Under the pieces are notes generated by a model, which did no database searches, was not told where the DNA came from, and saw nothing but the letters and a program-made list of their open reading frames with translations. Shown in pieces: positions 7,766-15,655 of a DNA stretch of 20,946 bases. The stretch comes from CAYOOT01 sp964405665 (GTDB taxonomy: Bacteria > Bdellovibrionota_C > UBA2361 > SZUA-149 > CAZDWZ01). Location: contig CAYOOT010000044.1 of assembly GCA_964405665.1 (NCBI GenBank), positions 1-20,946 of the forward strand. The letters run 5' to 3'. Within the stretch, counting starts at the first letter, position 1; each line of letters opens with the position of its first letter. The position numbers and the translations under genes were made by a program.

Positions 7766-8517
7766 AAAAGGGAAGATCTTTATTGTCTTTGCTATTATTT
7801 GCTTTTGCATGGGAAGCGATCTCTCGTATAGGAATATTTCCCCCACGGCTTTTTCCGGCAATAACTGAAATTACTTTAGCTTTAATAGAAATGGTTCGTT
7901 CGGGGAGTTTGTGGTTGGATATGATTGCCAGTCTTTACAGAGCTTATATTGGTTTGTTAATTGGGGGTCTTCTCGGGATAGCCTTTGGAGTATTTACCGG
8001 TTTAAGTAAAAAAGCTAATCAAATATTTTCAGTTCTTTTTAGTTTATTTCGTCAACTTCCTCCAGTTTCTCTAATTCCCTTAATGATCGTCTGGTTTGGC
8101 ATTGGAGATCTCTCCAAAATTGTTTCAATCTCTTTTGCAGTTTTCTTTCCTGTCTGGATTAACTGTCATGCCGGAGTATCCAATATACCCACATCTTTTT
8201 TTTGGATTGCTCAGACAACGAATGTCGGAAAAGTAACAACTTTGAGAAGAATTATTGTTCCTGCTTCAATTTCTTATATTCTTGTGGGATTGAGAGGAGG
8301 AATCGCTACAGCATTTATTATGGTTTTTGTAAGTGAGCTTGCCGGGGCATCTTCTGGTTTAGGATATCAAATAGCACTTTCACATTTGTCTTATAAAATC
8401 GATCAGATGATTGCTTTAATGTTGATTCTGGCCAGTTGCGGAGCATTTAGTGATTACCTGCTTCTTCAAACAATCAATGGACTTTGTCCCTGGCTAAAAA
8501 ATGAGGTTGAGCGATGA
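7762..8517 (+). CDS. ABC importer permease, SsuC/TauC/ThiX type
   Basis: This 251-residue inner-membrane protein of the binding-protein-dependent permease family (BPD_transp_1) has about six hydrophobic helices. The coupling (EAA-type) loop is visible at about 143-170, ending in RRIIVPASISYILVGLRGG, with the usual I-V-PA-S-P-I-GLR pattern of sulfonate/taurine-type permeases. It is followed by AFIMVFVSELAGASSGLGYQI, where family members have an E/A-rich helix and the conserved GLG. Start and stop both overlap the neighbours by 4 bases (ATGA), showing translational coupling within a three-gene operon. Two identical copies would form the channel with the ATPase. Confidence 0.88.
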   Translation: MKKGRSLLSLLLFAFAWEAISRIGIFPPRLFPAITEITLALIEMVRSGSLWLDMIASLYRAYIGLLIGGLLGIAFGVFTGLSKKANQIFSVLFSLFRQLPPVSLIPLMIVWFGIGDLSKIVSISFAVFFPVWINCHAGVSNIPTSFFWIAQTTNVGKVTTLRRIIVPASISYILVGLRGGIATAFIMVFVSELAGASSGLGYQIALSHLSYKIDQMIALMLILASCGAFSDYLLLQTINGLCPWLKNEVER

Positions 8518-9212
8518 CTAACAGTCGGATTTCAGCAAAAGATCTTTGTGTCTCCTATAATGGGACAAAGATTATTCGGCAAGTTAGTTTTGAAGTTGCT
8601 GCAGGAAACTTTCTCAGTATCGTTGGTCCATCAGGCAGTGGAAAATCGACGATTCTTCATGCTCTTGCTCGATTTATCCCCTCTAGTGGAACTATTGATC
8701 TTCCAGAATCCTTGGGAGTGGTTTTTCAAAAAGACGGTGTTTTCCCTTTTATGACAGTCGAAGAAAATGTCAGATTTGCCTTTAAGGGAAAAAATCAAGA
8801 GGTGGATTTGCTTCTTTATAGCACTGGCCTCAATCAACTTAAAGACAGGTATCCAGCAAGTATGTCCGGAGGTCAAATTCAGCGCTTGAATTTTGCTCGG
8901 GCTTTTGCCACAGATCCGGCAGCGATTCTTTGCGATGAGCCATTTTCTGCTCTCGATGAAATTAGTCGTGTGCAAATGGAAACTTGGTTGCTTGATTACT
9001 GGGAGAAGCAAAAGAAAACAATTATATTTGTTACCCATTCCATCGAAGAAGCAATATTTCTTTCCGATCAGGTTTTGGTTCTATGTGAGGGTAAAATCGC
9101 CAAAATATTCCCGGTTGATTTTAATCGGCCTCGTTCTCAGGAAATAATCTTTGATCCAAAATTCGTTAGTCTTAGAAAAGCGATAATCGATGAATTTAAG
9201 TGCTCCAATTAG
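8514..9212 (+). CDS. ABC importer ATPase, SsuB/TauB/ThiZ type
   Basis: This 232-residue cytoplasmic ATPase powers the importer. All nucleotide-binding motifs are intact: Walker A GPSGSGKST (38-46), Q-loop Q72 (VVFQKDGVFPFMTVEEN), signature MSGGQIQRLNFARA (117-130), Walker B AILCDEPFSALD (137-148) and switch histidine H175 in THSIEEAIFLSD. The signature uses MSGGQ rather than LSGGQ, a common variant. At 232 residues it is slightly shorter than the usual 240-260. The start overlaps the permease stop. The stop overlaps that of the convergent dehydrogenase by 4 bases, leaving no room for an independent terminator. Confidence 0.92.
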   Translation: MTNSRISAKDLCVSYNGTKIIRQVSFEVAAGNFLSIVGPSGSGKSTILHALARFIPSSGTIDLPESLGVVFQKDGVFPFMTVEENVRFAFKGKNQEVDLLLYSTGLNQLKDRYPASMSGGQIQRLNFARAFATDPAAILCDEPFSALDEISRVQMETWLLDYWEKQKKTIIFVTHSIEEAIFLSDQVLVLCEGKIAKIFPVDFNRPRSQEIIFDPKFVSLRKAIIDEFKCSN

Positions 9213-11992
9213 TTCCCATCAGAACTTTCCGCTAATAATTCAAGAAAAGACTTAAAGTTTTTATTTGTTTTCCGACTAAGTCCCAATTCGCAGGTAAAAC
9301 TGCTAGAAAGATAATAATCAAAATCTTTGGTGTTGAGCTCCTGCGCTTCAGTTTCCAGCGCCGAACTAGTAAGCTCCGGATGAGAAAAGCCCCGATCGCC
9401 GGCAAAGCCACAGCAAGAAGTATTTATGGGAATAGATACATCATTGGAACATGATTTGAGAATTGCAATTAATTTTTCGGTTAGCCCCATTTTTTCTATG
9501 GAGCATACGGGATGAACAATAATTTTTTTATTTAAGACTTTTCGTTTTAGTTTGGGTAATAAGTAATCATGCACGAATTCAATTAAATCCAAAAATTGCA
9601 TTTTTTGCCATTTTTCATGTTCTGTCTGTTCTAAATATTTCGAACAAGTTTTTAAAGAATAAGAACAAGGCGAAGTGTCGCAAACAATTGGATACTTCCC
9701 CGCTTCCGACCAGAGCCAACATTTATTTATTGTTTTTTTAAGCATTTCTTTATTTGCAATATTATAACCTTTAGAAGAAAACGGAGTTCCGCAACAAGTT
9801 GAATTAATTTCTGTCGGGACAAACAAATCAAATCCTGCTTTTTTTGAAACTTCTATTAAAGACCTGAGCAGATCGAAGCCATCATCCGGATAACTCATTG
9901 TTCGGGAAATGCAAGAAGGGAAATAAACAAAATCTTTTTTTAAAGTTGAAGTAGAAGTGCTTAGCCACCTTGCTTTGGGCATGGGAGAAATCCATTGTGG
10001 AAGAAACATTGCTTTTGAAATATTGCTCAGAACATTCTTCCCTAATAGTTTTTCTGCAAAGTGACCTAAAGTTAAAGAAAGGCGAATCAGATTTTGTGTC
10101 AGAGAAAAATTTCTAGCTAAAATATTTGCTAGCTTATGGGAAAGACCGGAAAGCGATTCATTTCTCAATCTTTTAACTAGAGCACCGGTATCAATTTTTA
10201 CCGGACAAGCCAGTTCACATAAACTATCTGCGGCGCAGGTATCTAGTCCATCATACTGATAATCTTTTTTTAATTCCAAATAATTAGTTGCCGATTTAAC
10301 TTTCACTCTGGCCATTTCTCTTCTGACAACGATTCTTTGGCGGGGACTTAAAGTTAAATTCCTGCTCGGGCATTTGGGTTCACAAAAGCCACACTCTATA
10401 CATTTATCCACTTCTTCTTCAACAATTGGCAGTTCCTTGATGTTGGTAATAAAACATTCTGGATTGGAATTAATAATTACTCCGGGATTTAAAATGTTCT
10501 GAGGATCGATTAGAGTTTTTAGCTCTTTCATTATTTGATAAGCAACATTGCCCCATTCTTTTTCCACAAATGGCGCAATATTTCTTCCCGTGCCATGTTC
10601 GGCTTTTAAAGAGCCTTGATATTTAGTGGTAATTAATTGCACAAGCTCTATCATGAAATTTGCATAACGCACTTTTTCCTCAGAGGAAGAAAAAACCGGA
10701 GTAATTACAAAATGTAAATTTCCATCTTTGGCATGACCAAAAGTAATTGCATTATGATATTGGTATTTTTTGTAGAGCCGCTGGAGGTCGACAATCGCTT
10801 CCGGTAAATCTTTTACGGCGACAGCAACATCCTCAATGATCACGGTTGCCCCTTGGGGTTTTGTTGCTCCCACTGCCGGGAATAAACCTTTTCTAATTTT
10901 CCAATATTCAAGTTGCTTTTTAGAGTCAGTAGTAAACTCTGGTTCTGAAATAAGTGACAAACTTCCTAAAATACTATTAAGCTTTTCCTTAATACCAACA
11001 ATTTCTTCTTCAGTTTCACTTTGATATTCCACCAACAAACAAGCTGCTCCAATAGGAGCAGCTCTGATAAAATCGTGCATGCCTGAGATTGCTTGAAGCG
11101 AGGGGTAGTCCATAATTTCTATGGCTTGGGCAGCAGATAATGGTCCGATTGCTTTTCCTGCTTCTTGAAGATTGGGAAATAATAATAGCCCGGTGTATTT
11201 ATATTTAGGATCGCTTACCGTATTCAACACAACCTCAGCAATGAAGCCCAATGTTCCTTCCGAGCCCACAAGTAAATGAGCCATCATTTCGACACTTTTT
11301 TCAAAATCTATAAAAGCGTTAATTGAATATCCGGTGGTATTTTTAATTTTATATTTGGAACGGATTTTTTCAGTCAATTCTTGATCATTTAAAATTTGCA
11401 CTCTTAACTTTTGCAAACCTTGGGCAATTTCGGGTTCTTGATCATGAAATTCCGCTTCGGCATTTTCTGATGCCGTATCAAAGATACTTCCGCTGGGAAG
11501 AATAAATTTGATGGAACTTAATGTATGATAAGCATTTTGGATTACTCCGCAGCACATACCACTAGCGTTATTGGCAATCATTCCTCCCAGCATGCAAGCA
11601 CCGATGGATGCCGGATCAGGACCAATTTTTTTACTATAATTTCTTAAAAGATTATTCGCTTGTTGTCCGATAATGCCTGGTTCCAGGCGAATTTGTTTTC
11701 CGTTATTGATAATCTCATATTTTTTCCAGCTTTTTGAAAGATCAATTAAAATTCCATCGGTAACGGCTTGTCCGGAAAGACTGGTGCCTGCTGCGCGAAA
11801 TGTTAAATGAATCTTATTATTCTTAGCAAAACTCAAGAGAGAGACAATTTGTTGACTTGTTTCTGGTTGAACTACTGCTACTGGAATTAAATGATAGAAA
11901 CTGGCATCGCTGGCATAGGCGATGCGATCAATATAACGAGAGAGGATTTTTAGATTGGGAATTTCCTTCTCGAGTTGTTTAGCAATATTCAT
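9209..11992 (-). CDS. FAD/Fe-S D-lactate (2-hydroxy acid) dehydrogenase, Dld-II-like
   Basis: The 927-residue protein fuses a GlcD-type flavin domain to a GlpC-like iron-sulfur domain. FAD_binding_4 spans about 35-200, with RAAGTSLSGQ (66-75) and GPDPASIGACMLGGMIANNASG (124-145). The FAD-oxidase C-terminal domain follows, with HAKDGNLHF (420-428) and EHGTGR (465-470). The Fe-S region has C531, C534, C537, C541-P and C586, C592, C596-P. Two CCG (cysteine-rich) units come last, around C694/CCG733 and C830/CCG860. Size and order match Shewanella Dld-II-type quinone-linked D-lactate dehydrogenases; D-2-hydroxyglutarate dehydrogenase is the main alternative. The frame also allows a TTG at 11995, but the ATG at 11992 is preferred. 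The gene follows the AmpG-like gene with a 3-base gap, so one transcript is likely. Oxidation of D-lactate with electrons passed to the membrane is inferred. Confidence 0.85.
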   Translation of the reverse strand: MNIAKQLEKEIPNLKILSRYIDRIAYASDASFYHLIPVAVVQPETSQQIVSLLSFAKNNKIHLTFRAAGTSLSGQAVTDGILIDLSKSWKKYEIINNGKQIRLEPGIIGQQANNLLRNYSKKIGPDPASIGACMLGGMIANNASGMCCGVIQNAYHTLSSIKFILPSGSIFDTASENAEAEFHDQEPEIAQGLQKLRVQILNDQELTEKIRSKYKIKNTTGYSINAFIDFEKSVEMMAHLLVGSEGTLGFIAEVVLNTVSDPKYKYTGLLLFPNLQEAGKAIGPLSAAQAIEIMDYPSLQAISGMHDFIRAAPIGAACLLVEYQSETEEEIVGIKEKLNSILGSLSLISEPEFTTDSKKQLEYWKIRKGLFPAVGATKPQGATVIIEDVAVAVKDLPEAIVDLQRLYKKYQYHNAITFGHAKDGNLHFVITPVFSSSEEKVRYANFMIELVQLITTKYQGSLKAEHGTGRNIAPFVEKEWGNVAYQIMKELKTLIDPQNILNPGVIINSNPECFITNIKELPIVEEEVDKCIECGFCEPKCPSRNLTLSPRQRIVVRREMARVKVKSATNYLELKKDYQYDGLDTCAADSLCELACPVKIDTGALVKRLRNESLSGLSHKLANILARNFSLTQNLIRLSLTLGHFAEKLLGKNVLSNISKAMFLPQWISPMPKARWLSTSTSTLKKDFVYFPSCISRTMSYPDDGFDLLRSLIEVSKKAGFDLFVPTEINSTCCGTPFSSKGYNIANKEMLKKTINKCWLWSEAGKYPIVCDTSPCSYSLKTCSKYLEQTEHEKWQKMQFLDLIEFVHDYLLPKLKRKVLNKKIIVHPVCSIEKMGLTEKLIAILKSCSNDVSIPINTSCCGFAGDRGFSHPELTSSALETEAQELNTKDFDYYLSSSFTCELGLSRKTNKNFKSFLELLAESSDGN

Positions 11993-11995
11993 CAA

Positions 11996-13204
11996 TTACC
12001 ACTTACTATATCGAAACCAAATCAAAAACAATGAAGGGATGTCGATTAATGCACAAAAGATGAAAAAATTACTCCAGCCGATGTAATCAACGATATAACC
12101 GGTTGTTGCCGAACTAAAAATAACAGGGATTGCAGCCAAACTGGAAAGCAAAGCATATTGAGTTGTGGAATGTTGTTTGTTACACAAACGCATTAGGTAG
12201 GCGATATAGCCGGCATTAGCAAGTCCGCTGCAAAAATTTTCAAAGCCCATACTAAAAGCCATTACCGGATAATTAAGTCCCACTTGATAAAGCCAGGAAA
12301 AGGAAAGAATAGAAGCTCCTTGTAGAATCCCTAAAATGATCAAACCTTTTTTCATGCCGATTTTATCTACAACTATTCCGCCAACAATACTTCCGACAAT
12401 TGTGGCAACAAGGCCCAAACCCTTGGCAACATAACCAATATCGGATTTAGTAAATCCCAGTCCTAACAAGAATTTTGTCTGAAGGGCCATTGCCATGACA
12501 CTGCCTATTTTATAAAGAACAATAAAGCCCAGTATTTCAATGGCATAGGGACGTTTGAAATATTCTAAAAGCGGATCAAGCACTGCAGCTTTAAGTGATG
12601 GCGGTGTTTTTATGGGAACTGTCGGTTCTGGAGCTAAAATATTTGCGATAACACAAGCAAACATGATGCCGCCCATAATTCTATAAACTGTTGGCCAAGA
12701 AAAATGATCAGCTAAAATCAAAGCTGCAGCCCCTGAGACAATCATCGCGATCCGATAACCGGTTATGGCCAGCCCCGCACCAGTTCCTAATTCATCTTTT
12801 TCTAAAACTTCTGCTCGATAACCATCAACCATAATATCTTGGCTTGCTCCAAAGAAAGCAATCAACACTGAAATCAAGGCTATGACCTGAATATTATTTG
12901 CCGGTTGAAAAAAAGAGATCACAAAGAGCAAGGCGATTAAACTCATTTGCGTAATAAAGATCCAACTTCTTCTGAGACCGAGAAATTTTGGTGCAAAGCG
13001 CACCATTAATGGAGACCAGACAAATTTAAAAGTATAAGGGTAACCAACCAAAGCAAAAATCCCAATTGTTTTTAAGTCCACACCGGAATCGGAAAGCCAG
13101 GCTTGAAGAGTGCCTCTGGTTAAGGCAATCGGGAGTCCCGAAGAAAAACCCAGTAAAAAAACAAAAAGAAACCTTCGATTGGAAAATATTTTAAGAAGCT
13201 GCAT
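11996..13204 (-). CDS. ampG: AmpG-like muropeptide permease (MFS)
   Basis: The 402-residue MFS protein has the AmpG N-terminal signature: LLGFSSGLPIALTRGTLQAW (17-36), then DLKTIGIFALVGYPYTFKFVWSP. It continues with the QDIMVDGYRAEVL segment of the fourth to fifth helices. AmpG carries GlcNAc-1,6-anhydro-MurNAc and its peptides from the periplasm into the cytoplasm for cell-wall recycling. The length fits the short form of the family, without the extra C-terminal helices of some AmpG proteins. No clear ribosome site precedes the ATG; the sequence TATAAG ends 7 bases upstream of it. The start lies 27 bases after DUF2442 and the stop 3 bases before the dehydrogenase ATG, so co-transcription is likely. 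AmpG-like proteins with other substrates exist, so the symbol marks the family. Confidence 0.78.
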   Translation of the reverse strand: MQLLKIFSNRRFLFVFLLGFSSGLPIALTRGTLQAWLSDSGVDLKTIGIFALVGYPYTFKFVWSPLMVRFAPKFLGLRRSWIFITQMSLIALLFVISFFQPANNIQVIALISVLIAFFGASQDIMVDGYRAEVLEKDELGTGAGLAITGYRIAMIVSGAAALILADHFSWPTVYRIMGGIMFACVIANILAPEPTVPIKTPPSLKAAVLDPLLEYFKRPYAIEILGFIVLYKIGSVMAMALQTKFLLGLGFTKSDIGYVAKGLGLVATIVGSIVGGIVVDKIGMKKGLIILGILQGASILSFSWLYQVGLNYPVMAFSMGFENFCSGLANAGYIAYLMRLCNKQHSTTQYALLSSLAAIPVIFSSATTGYIVDYIGWSNFFIFCALIDIPSLFLIWFRYSKW

Positions 13205-13231
13205 GAGTAACTTATAGCAAATACGAATAGC

Positions 13232-13483
13232 TCAAGCAGCTAATTTTTCAATTCCATTTTCAAAGAGAAACTCTGGAGCAAAGTCGGCACCGTTATCCCA
13301 ATAAATAGTATCTAGTTCAGGATGAACTTTGACAGTTTTAAAATATTCTAAGTCTTTTAGAGGTTCAAAGACATCTCCTTTTAAATACGATTCCAGATCA
13401 ATTAATTTACGTGAACCATTTCTAAAAGTTATCAACAATTTATAATCAGTTAAATATTCGACAGCAGTTACTTGCCATTTCAT
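13232..13483 (-). CDS. DUF2442 domain protein
   Basis: This 83-residue protein spans the whole DUF2442 domain: V-A-EYLTDYKLLITFRNGSRKLIDLESYLKG, then F-PLKDLEYFKTVKVHPELDTIYWDNGADFAPEFL. The W-NGAD-AP-L ending is diagnostic. DUF2442 proteins are commonly encoded beside DUF4160 proteins, as here, with only 3 bases between the two genes. The pair has been suspected to be toxin-antitoxin-like or regulatory, but I know of no firm function. It may be co-transcribed with the AmpG-like gene 27 bases downstream. Confidence 0.88.
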   Translation of the reverse strand: MKWQVTAVEYLTDYKLLITFRNGSRKLIDLESYLKGDVFEPLKDLEYFKTVKVHPELDTIYWDNGADFAPEFLFENGIEKLAA

Positions 13484-13486
13484 AGC

Positions 13487-13747
13487 TTACTCCAAAGGTG
13501 AGATGTAACTTAAGGGTTTCCCTGAAATAGAGAGTTCCCAATTCTTTAGTAAATCCTCTCTTTTTTCAAAAGCCCATTTAATAACTAAAGATAACACTTT
13601 TTTTGGCAGTTTTCCACTAATGAGTTCTAATGTGTGGATATTAAAAACTCCTTCATACTCCCCATACTTTGCATGAAAATGTGGAGGGTAATGATCTTCA
13701 TAATACATAGCGATAACTATTCCAAAAAAGCGACTAATGACAGGCAT
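13487..13747 (-). CDS. DUF4160 domain protein
   Basis: This 86-residue protein has the complete DUF4160 signature: PVISRFFGIVIAMYYEDHYPPHFHAKYGEYEGVF, followed by I-TLELISGKLPKKVLSLVIKWAFEKREDLLKNW. The H-PPHFHA-Y motif is the family hallmark. A GGAG ribosome site lies 7 bases upstream of the ATG. It is first in a run of four same-strand genes (DUF2442, AmpG-like, dehydrogenase). The His-rich motif could bind metal, but no function is established. Confidence 0.9.
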   Translation of the reverse strand: MPVISRFFGIVIAMYYEDHYPPHFHAKYGEYEGVFNIHTLELISGKLPKKVLSLVIKWAFEKREDLLKNWELSISGKPLSYISPLE

Positions 13748-13842
13748 ATTTTACTCCGAATTCTATTTTAAAAAATTCTCAGCCTATTTATTCGCTTACT
13801 TTTCAAATAGTGTTCATTGGAACTTCAATGAGGAGTGGTTTT

Positions 13843-15519
13843 TTATTGCAGCAATTTCAAATAACATTCCTCAGAACAAACCTTTTCTGGTCTATCGGGA
13901 GCGTATGTTGTCAGCACTTCCGCTCCTGAAATACAACACTTTCTCTGATAAAAGAGAGGTTGATTTCTCTGGGAATTTCTTTGGATTCGACGTTGTTCGG
14001 GACAAATTCGAGGAAGAGCAATACCCATTCTTTTTAAGATCGACAATTCTAAGCTAACAATTTTGTAAGGTTTGCCCGTTATTTGACAGGCATAAAGTCC
14101 TTTACAAGTTTCTTCTGTCGCCTCATCAATAGTAGTGGTTAAAGTTGAAAACTTTTCCTGAACTGAGTTGCTGCTGTTTGATAACCAACGATAGCCATAT
14201 TTTTCTGCTTGTTCTTTTGTTAGAGGATAAAAACTTTGAGCCTGACTTTCATTATAAGCATGTGGTGCTATTTCTTCAGGAAAAAATTCTCCCCATTCTT
14301 TAGTTGACTGCATCTTTTCAATAATTTTTGGTACAAGTTGATTATATTCATCTTTTGTATACTGCTTGTTAAGGATACAATACTCTTGACGTCTTAGGCC
14401 CACACAACCAAAACAATGTCGACAATTGATAATCGTATCGCAATAAAGGACATCATTTGAAGACCAACTGCGGCAACAAAATAAAGCTCGTTGGCCACTG
14501 ATGCCTGAATATAAAGTTTCATAATAAAGTTCTGCTTTTGTATAACCAGTCAAACAGCAATCCCAAAGATCTTGAGCTTCATCACAATGCAAAAGATATT
14601 TTCCGTCTTGCACATTCGATACGATAAAACCAAGTTTTACATTTTTACAGTTTGTTAAATAATCCCCGCTAGAATTCTCGCAATTGACATGTTGTACTGC
14701 GGGATGGGTGCTACTAAGACTAAGTTCCGAAAATTTTTTTCTCAATTCCTCTAGGCCCGATTCTGTCCTAAGTTTTTTCCTGAGTTCGGAAATTTCAGCT
14801 TTAGAGGCAGGCTGATTAAGAATATAATTGCTTTTATTGCGAAGATTGCTGCAAAGTAAGCAATCTTGACAACTGCGAAGATTAAATGAAAATGCACAAC
14901 CTGAACAATGATGACAATCAATTAAATAAGCACAATCATAAAGTTGTTCGCCACCAAGGCACTGATAACAGAGTTCCGATTTGTAAAGGTATGAGCAATC
15001 AACCGCATCTCGGCAACGCAGATATGATTCTCCAAATAAACAATTTTCATTATACCAACTGCCATTATTTGCCAGATAACAATTTCTATTTTCGCCGGCG
15101 TAATTGCAATAATCACTATTCTCGGATTCGCGGTTCATCAAGGCCGGTCGAGGTGCTCGTTCTTGCAGTTCTTTAAATTGATCAAAAAATGGGCGTTCAA
15201 AATCAAATTCTAAACCGGAGGCCAGTGGTTCCCACTCATCCCCCCACCAAATATCGAGGGCATAGACTGGATATGGTGCGGAAGCGGGATAAGCAGAGAT
15301 AATCGGTTTGCCTGACTTGGAACAATTGCGATGATAAAAATAGTTGGAGTTTCCCCAGGCCAATCGGCGCATTGCCCTTAATTCGGGAGATAAAGTTGGC
15401 GTAGGGATATTGTAAGACTTGCCTCCAAACACTGGTGATATTTTTTTATAGAATTCCAGATCGTCTTCTGTGACCAAAAAAATCTTTCCAGATTTTCTAC
15501 ATCTTTGTTGAGCAGTCAT
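13843..15519 (-). CDS. Cys-rich repeat protein ('caib/baif family', mainly CPR)
   Basis: This 558-residue protein belongs to the large Cys-rich family labelled 'caib/baif' in many CPR genomes; the label does not imply CoA-transferase activity. The N-terminal domain (about 1-100) has CRKSGKIFLVTEDDLEFY, PTLSPELRAMRRLAW and HRNCSKSGKPI. Then comes FDFERPFFDQFKELQ (104-118), followed by two Cys arrays (about 138-236 and 280-385). Each array ends in a repeated CxxLRxxxYxILN motif. A C-terminal domain (478-558) repeats the N-terminal plan. Zinc or iron binding is plausible but unproven. The usual CPxCR knuckle has become SPELR (44-48) and CPEQR (506-510). The start at 15519 is fixed by AGGAGAG just upstream; the frame extends to 15642 but that stretch contains the promoter. 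A regulator gene is divergent from it. Confidence 0.85.
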   Translation of the reverse strand: MTAQQRCRKSGKIFLVTEDDLEFYKKISPVFGGKSYNIPTPTLSPELRAMRRLAWGNSNYFYHRNCSKSGKPIISAYPASAPYPVYALDIWWGDEWEPLASGLEFDFERPFFDQFKELQERAPRPALMNRESENSDYCNYAGENRNCYLANNGSWYNENCLFGESYLRCRDAVDCSYLYKSELCYQCLGGEQLYDCAYLIDCHHCSGCAFSFNLRSCQDCLLCSNLRNKSNYILNQPASKAEISELRKKLRTESGLEELRKKFSELSLSSTHPAVQHVNCENSSGDYLTNCKNVKLGFIVSNVQDGKYLLHCDEAQDLWDCCLTGYTKAELYYETLYSGISGQRALFCCRSWSSNDVLYCDTIINCRHCFGCVGLRRQEYCILNKQYTKDEYNQLVPKIIEKMQSTKEWGEFFPEEIAPHAYNESQAQSFYPLTKEQAEKYGYRWLSNSSNSVQEKFSTLTTTIDEATEETCKGLYACQITGKPYKIVSLELSILKRMGIALPRICPEQRRIQRNSQRNQPLFYQRKCCISGAEVLTTYAPDRPEKVCSEECYLKLLQ

Positions 15520-15538
15520 GATCTCTCCTGAAATAAAA

Positions 15539-15566
15539 ATAATAGGGAAGATAACTGTTTTTTCAA
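15539..15566 (-). promoter_or_regulatory. Promoter of the Cys-rich protein gene
   Basis: On the minus strand TTGAAA (15566-15561) and TATTAT (15544-15539) are 16 bases apart, each matching consensus in 5 of 6 positions. Transcription would begin near 15532 and give a short leader holding the AGGAGAG ribosome site. This rules out the upstream in-frame ATG at 15642. Confidence 0.6.
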
Positions 15567-15601
15567 AGAGAATCTTAAATTCTTCTAAAAAAAGGGCTTC
15601 G

Positions 15602-15616
15602 TGAACAATTAGTTCA
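15602..15616. promoter_or_regulatory. Operator 1, TGAAC-N5-GTTCA
   Basis: TGAAC-AATTA-GTTCA matches operator 2 in 14 of 15 bases. Its centre lies 43 bases (about four helical turns) from the centre of operator 2, and about 77 bases above the predicted start of the Cys-rich gene transcript. That is a position typical of activation or of DNA looping. Confidence 0.6.
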
Positions 15617-15626
15617 ATAACGGTAG

Positions 15627-15655
15627 TTGCTCTTATTTGCATTTTGAACTATTAG
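15627..15655 (+). promoter_or_regulatory. Predicted leaderless promoter of the wHTH regulator
   Basis: TTGCTC (15627-15632) and TATTAG (15650-15655) are 17 bases apart. Seven bases beyond the -10 is the A of the ATG at 15662, and no ribosome site precedes that ATG. Together these suggest a leaderless mRNA. The box matches are only 3-4 of 6, so this is tentative. Confidence 0.4.

Noticed and set aside
8631..9038. Reverse 135-residue reading frame inside the ABC ATPase gene
   Set aside because: It is fully antisense to a gene with all ATPase motifs intact and shows no protein features of its own.
13737..14057. Forward 106-residue reading frame
   Set aside because: It lies antisense to the end of the Cys-rich gene and the DUF4160 start, has no recognised domain or ribosome site, and is best explained as a shadow frame.
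15520..15642. N-terminal extension of the Cys-rich protein by 41 residues
   Set aside because: The stretch contains the gene's own promoter and operator 1, and a strong AGGAGAG site precedes the ATG at 15519, where the conserved C-x2-SGK domain starts.
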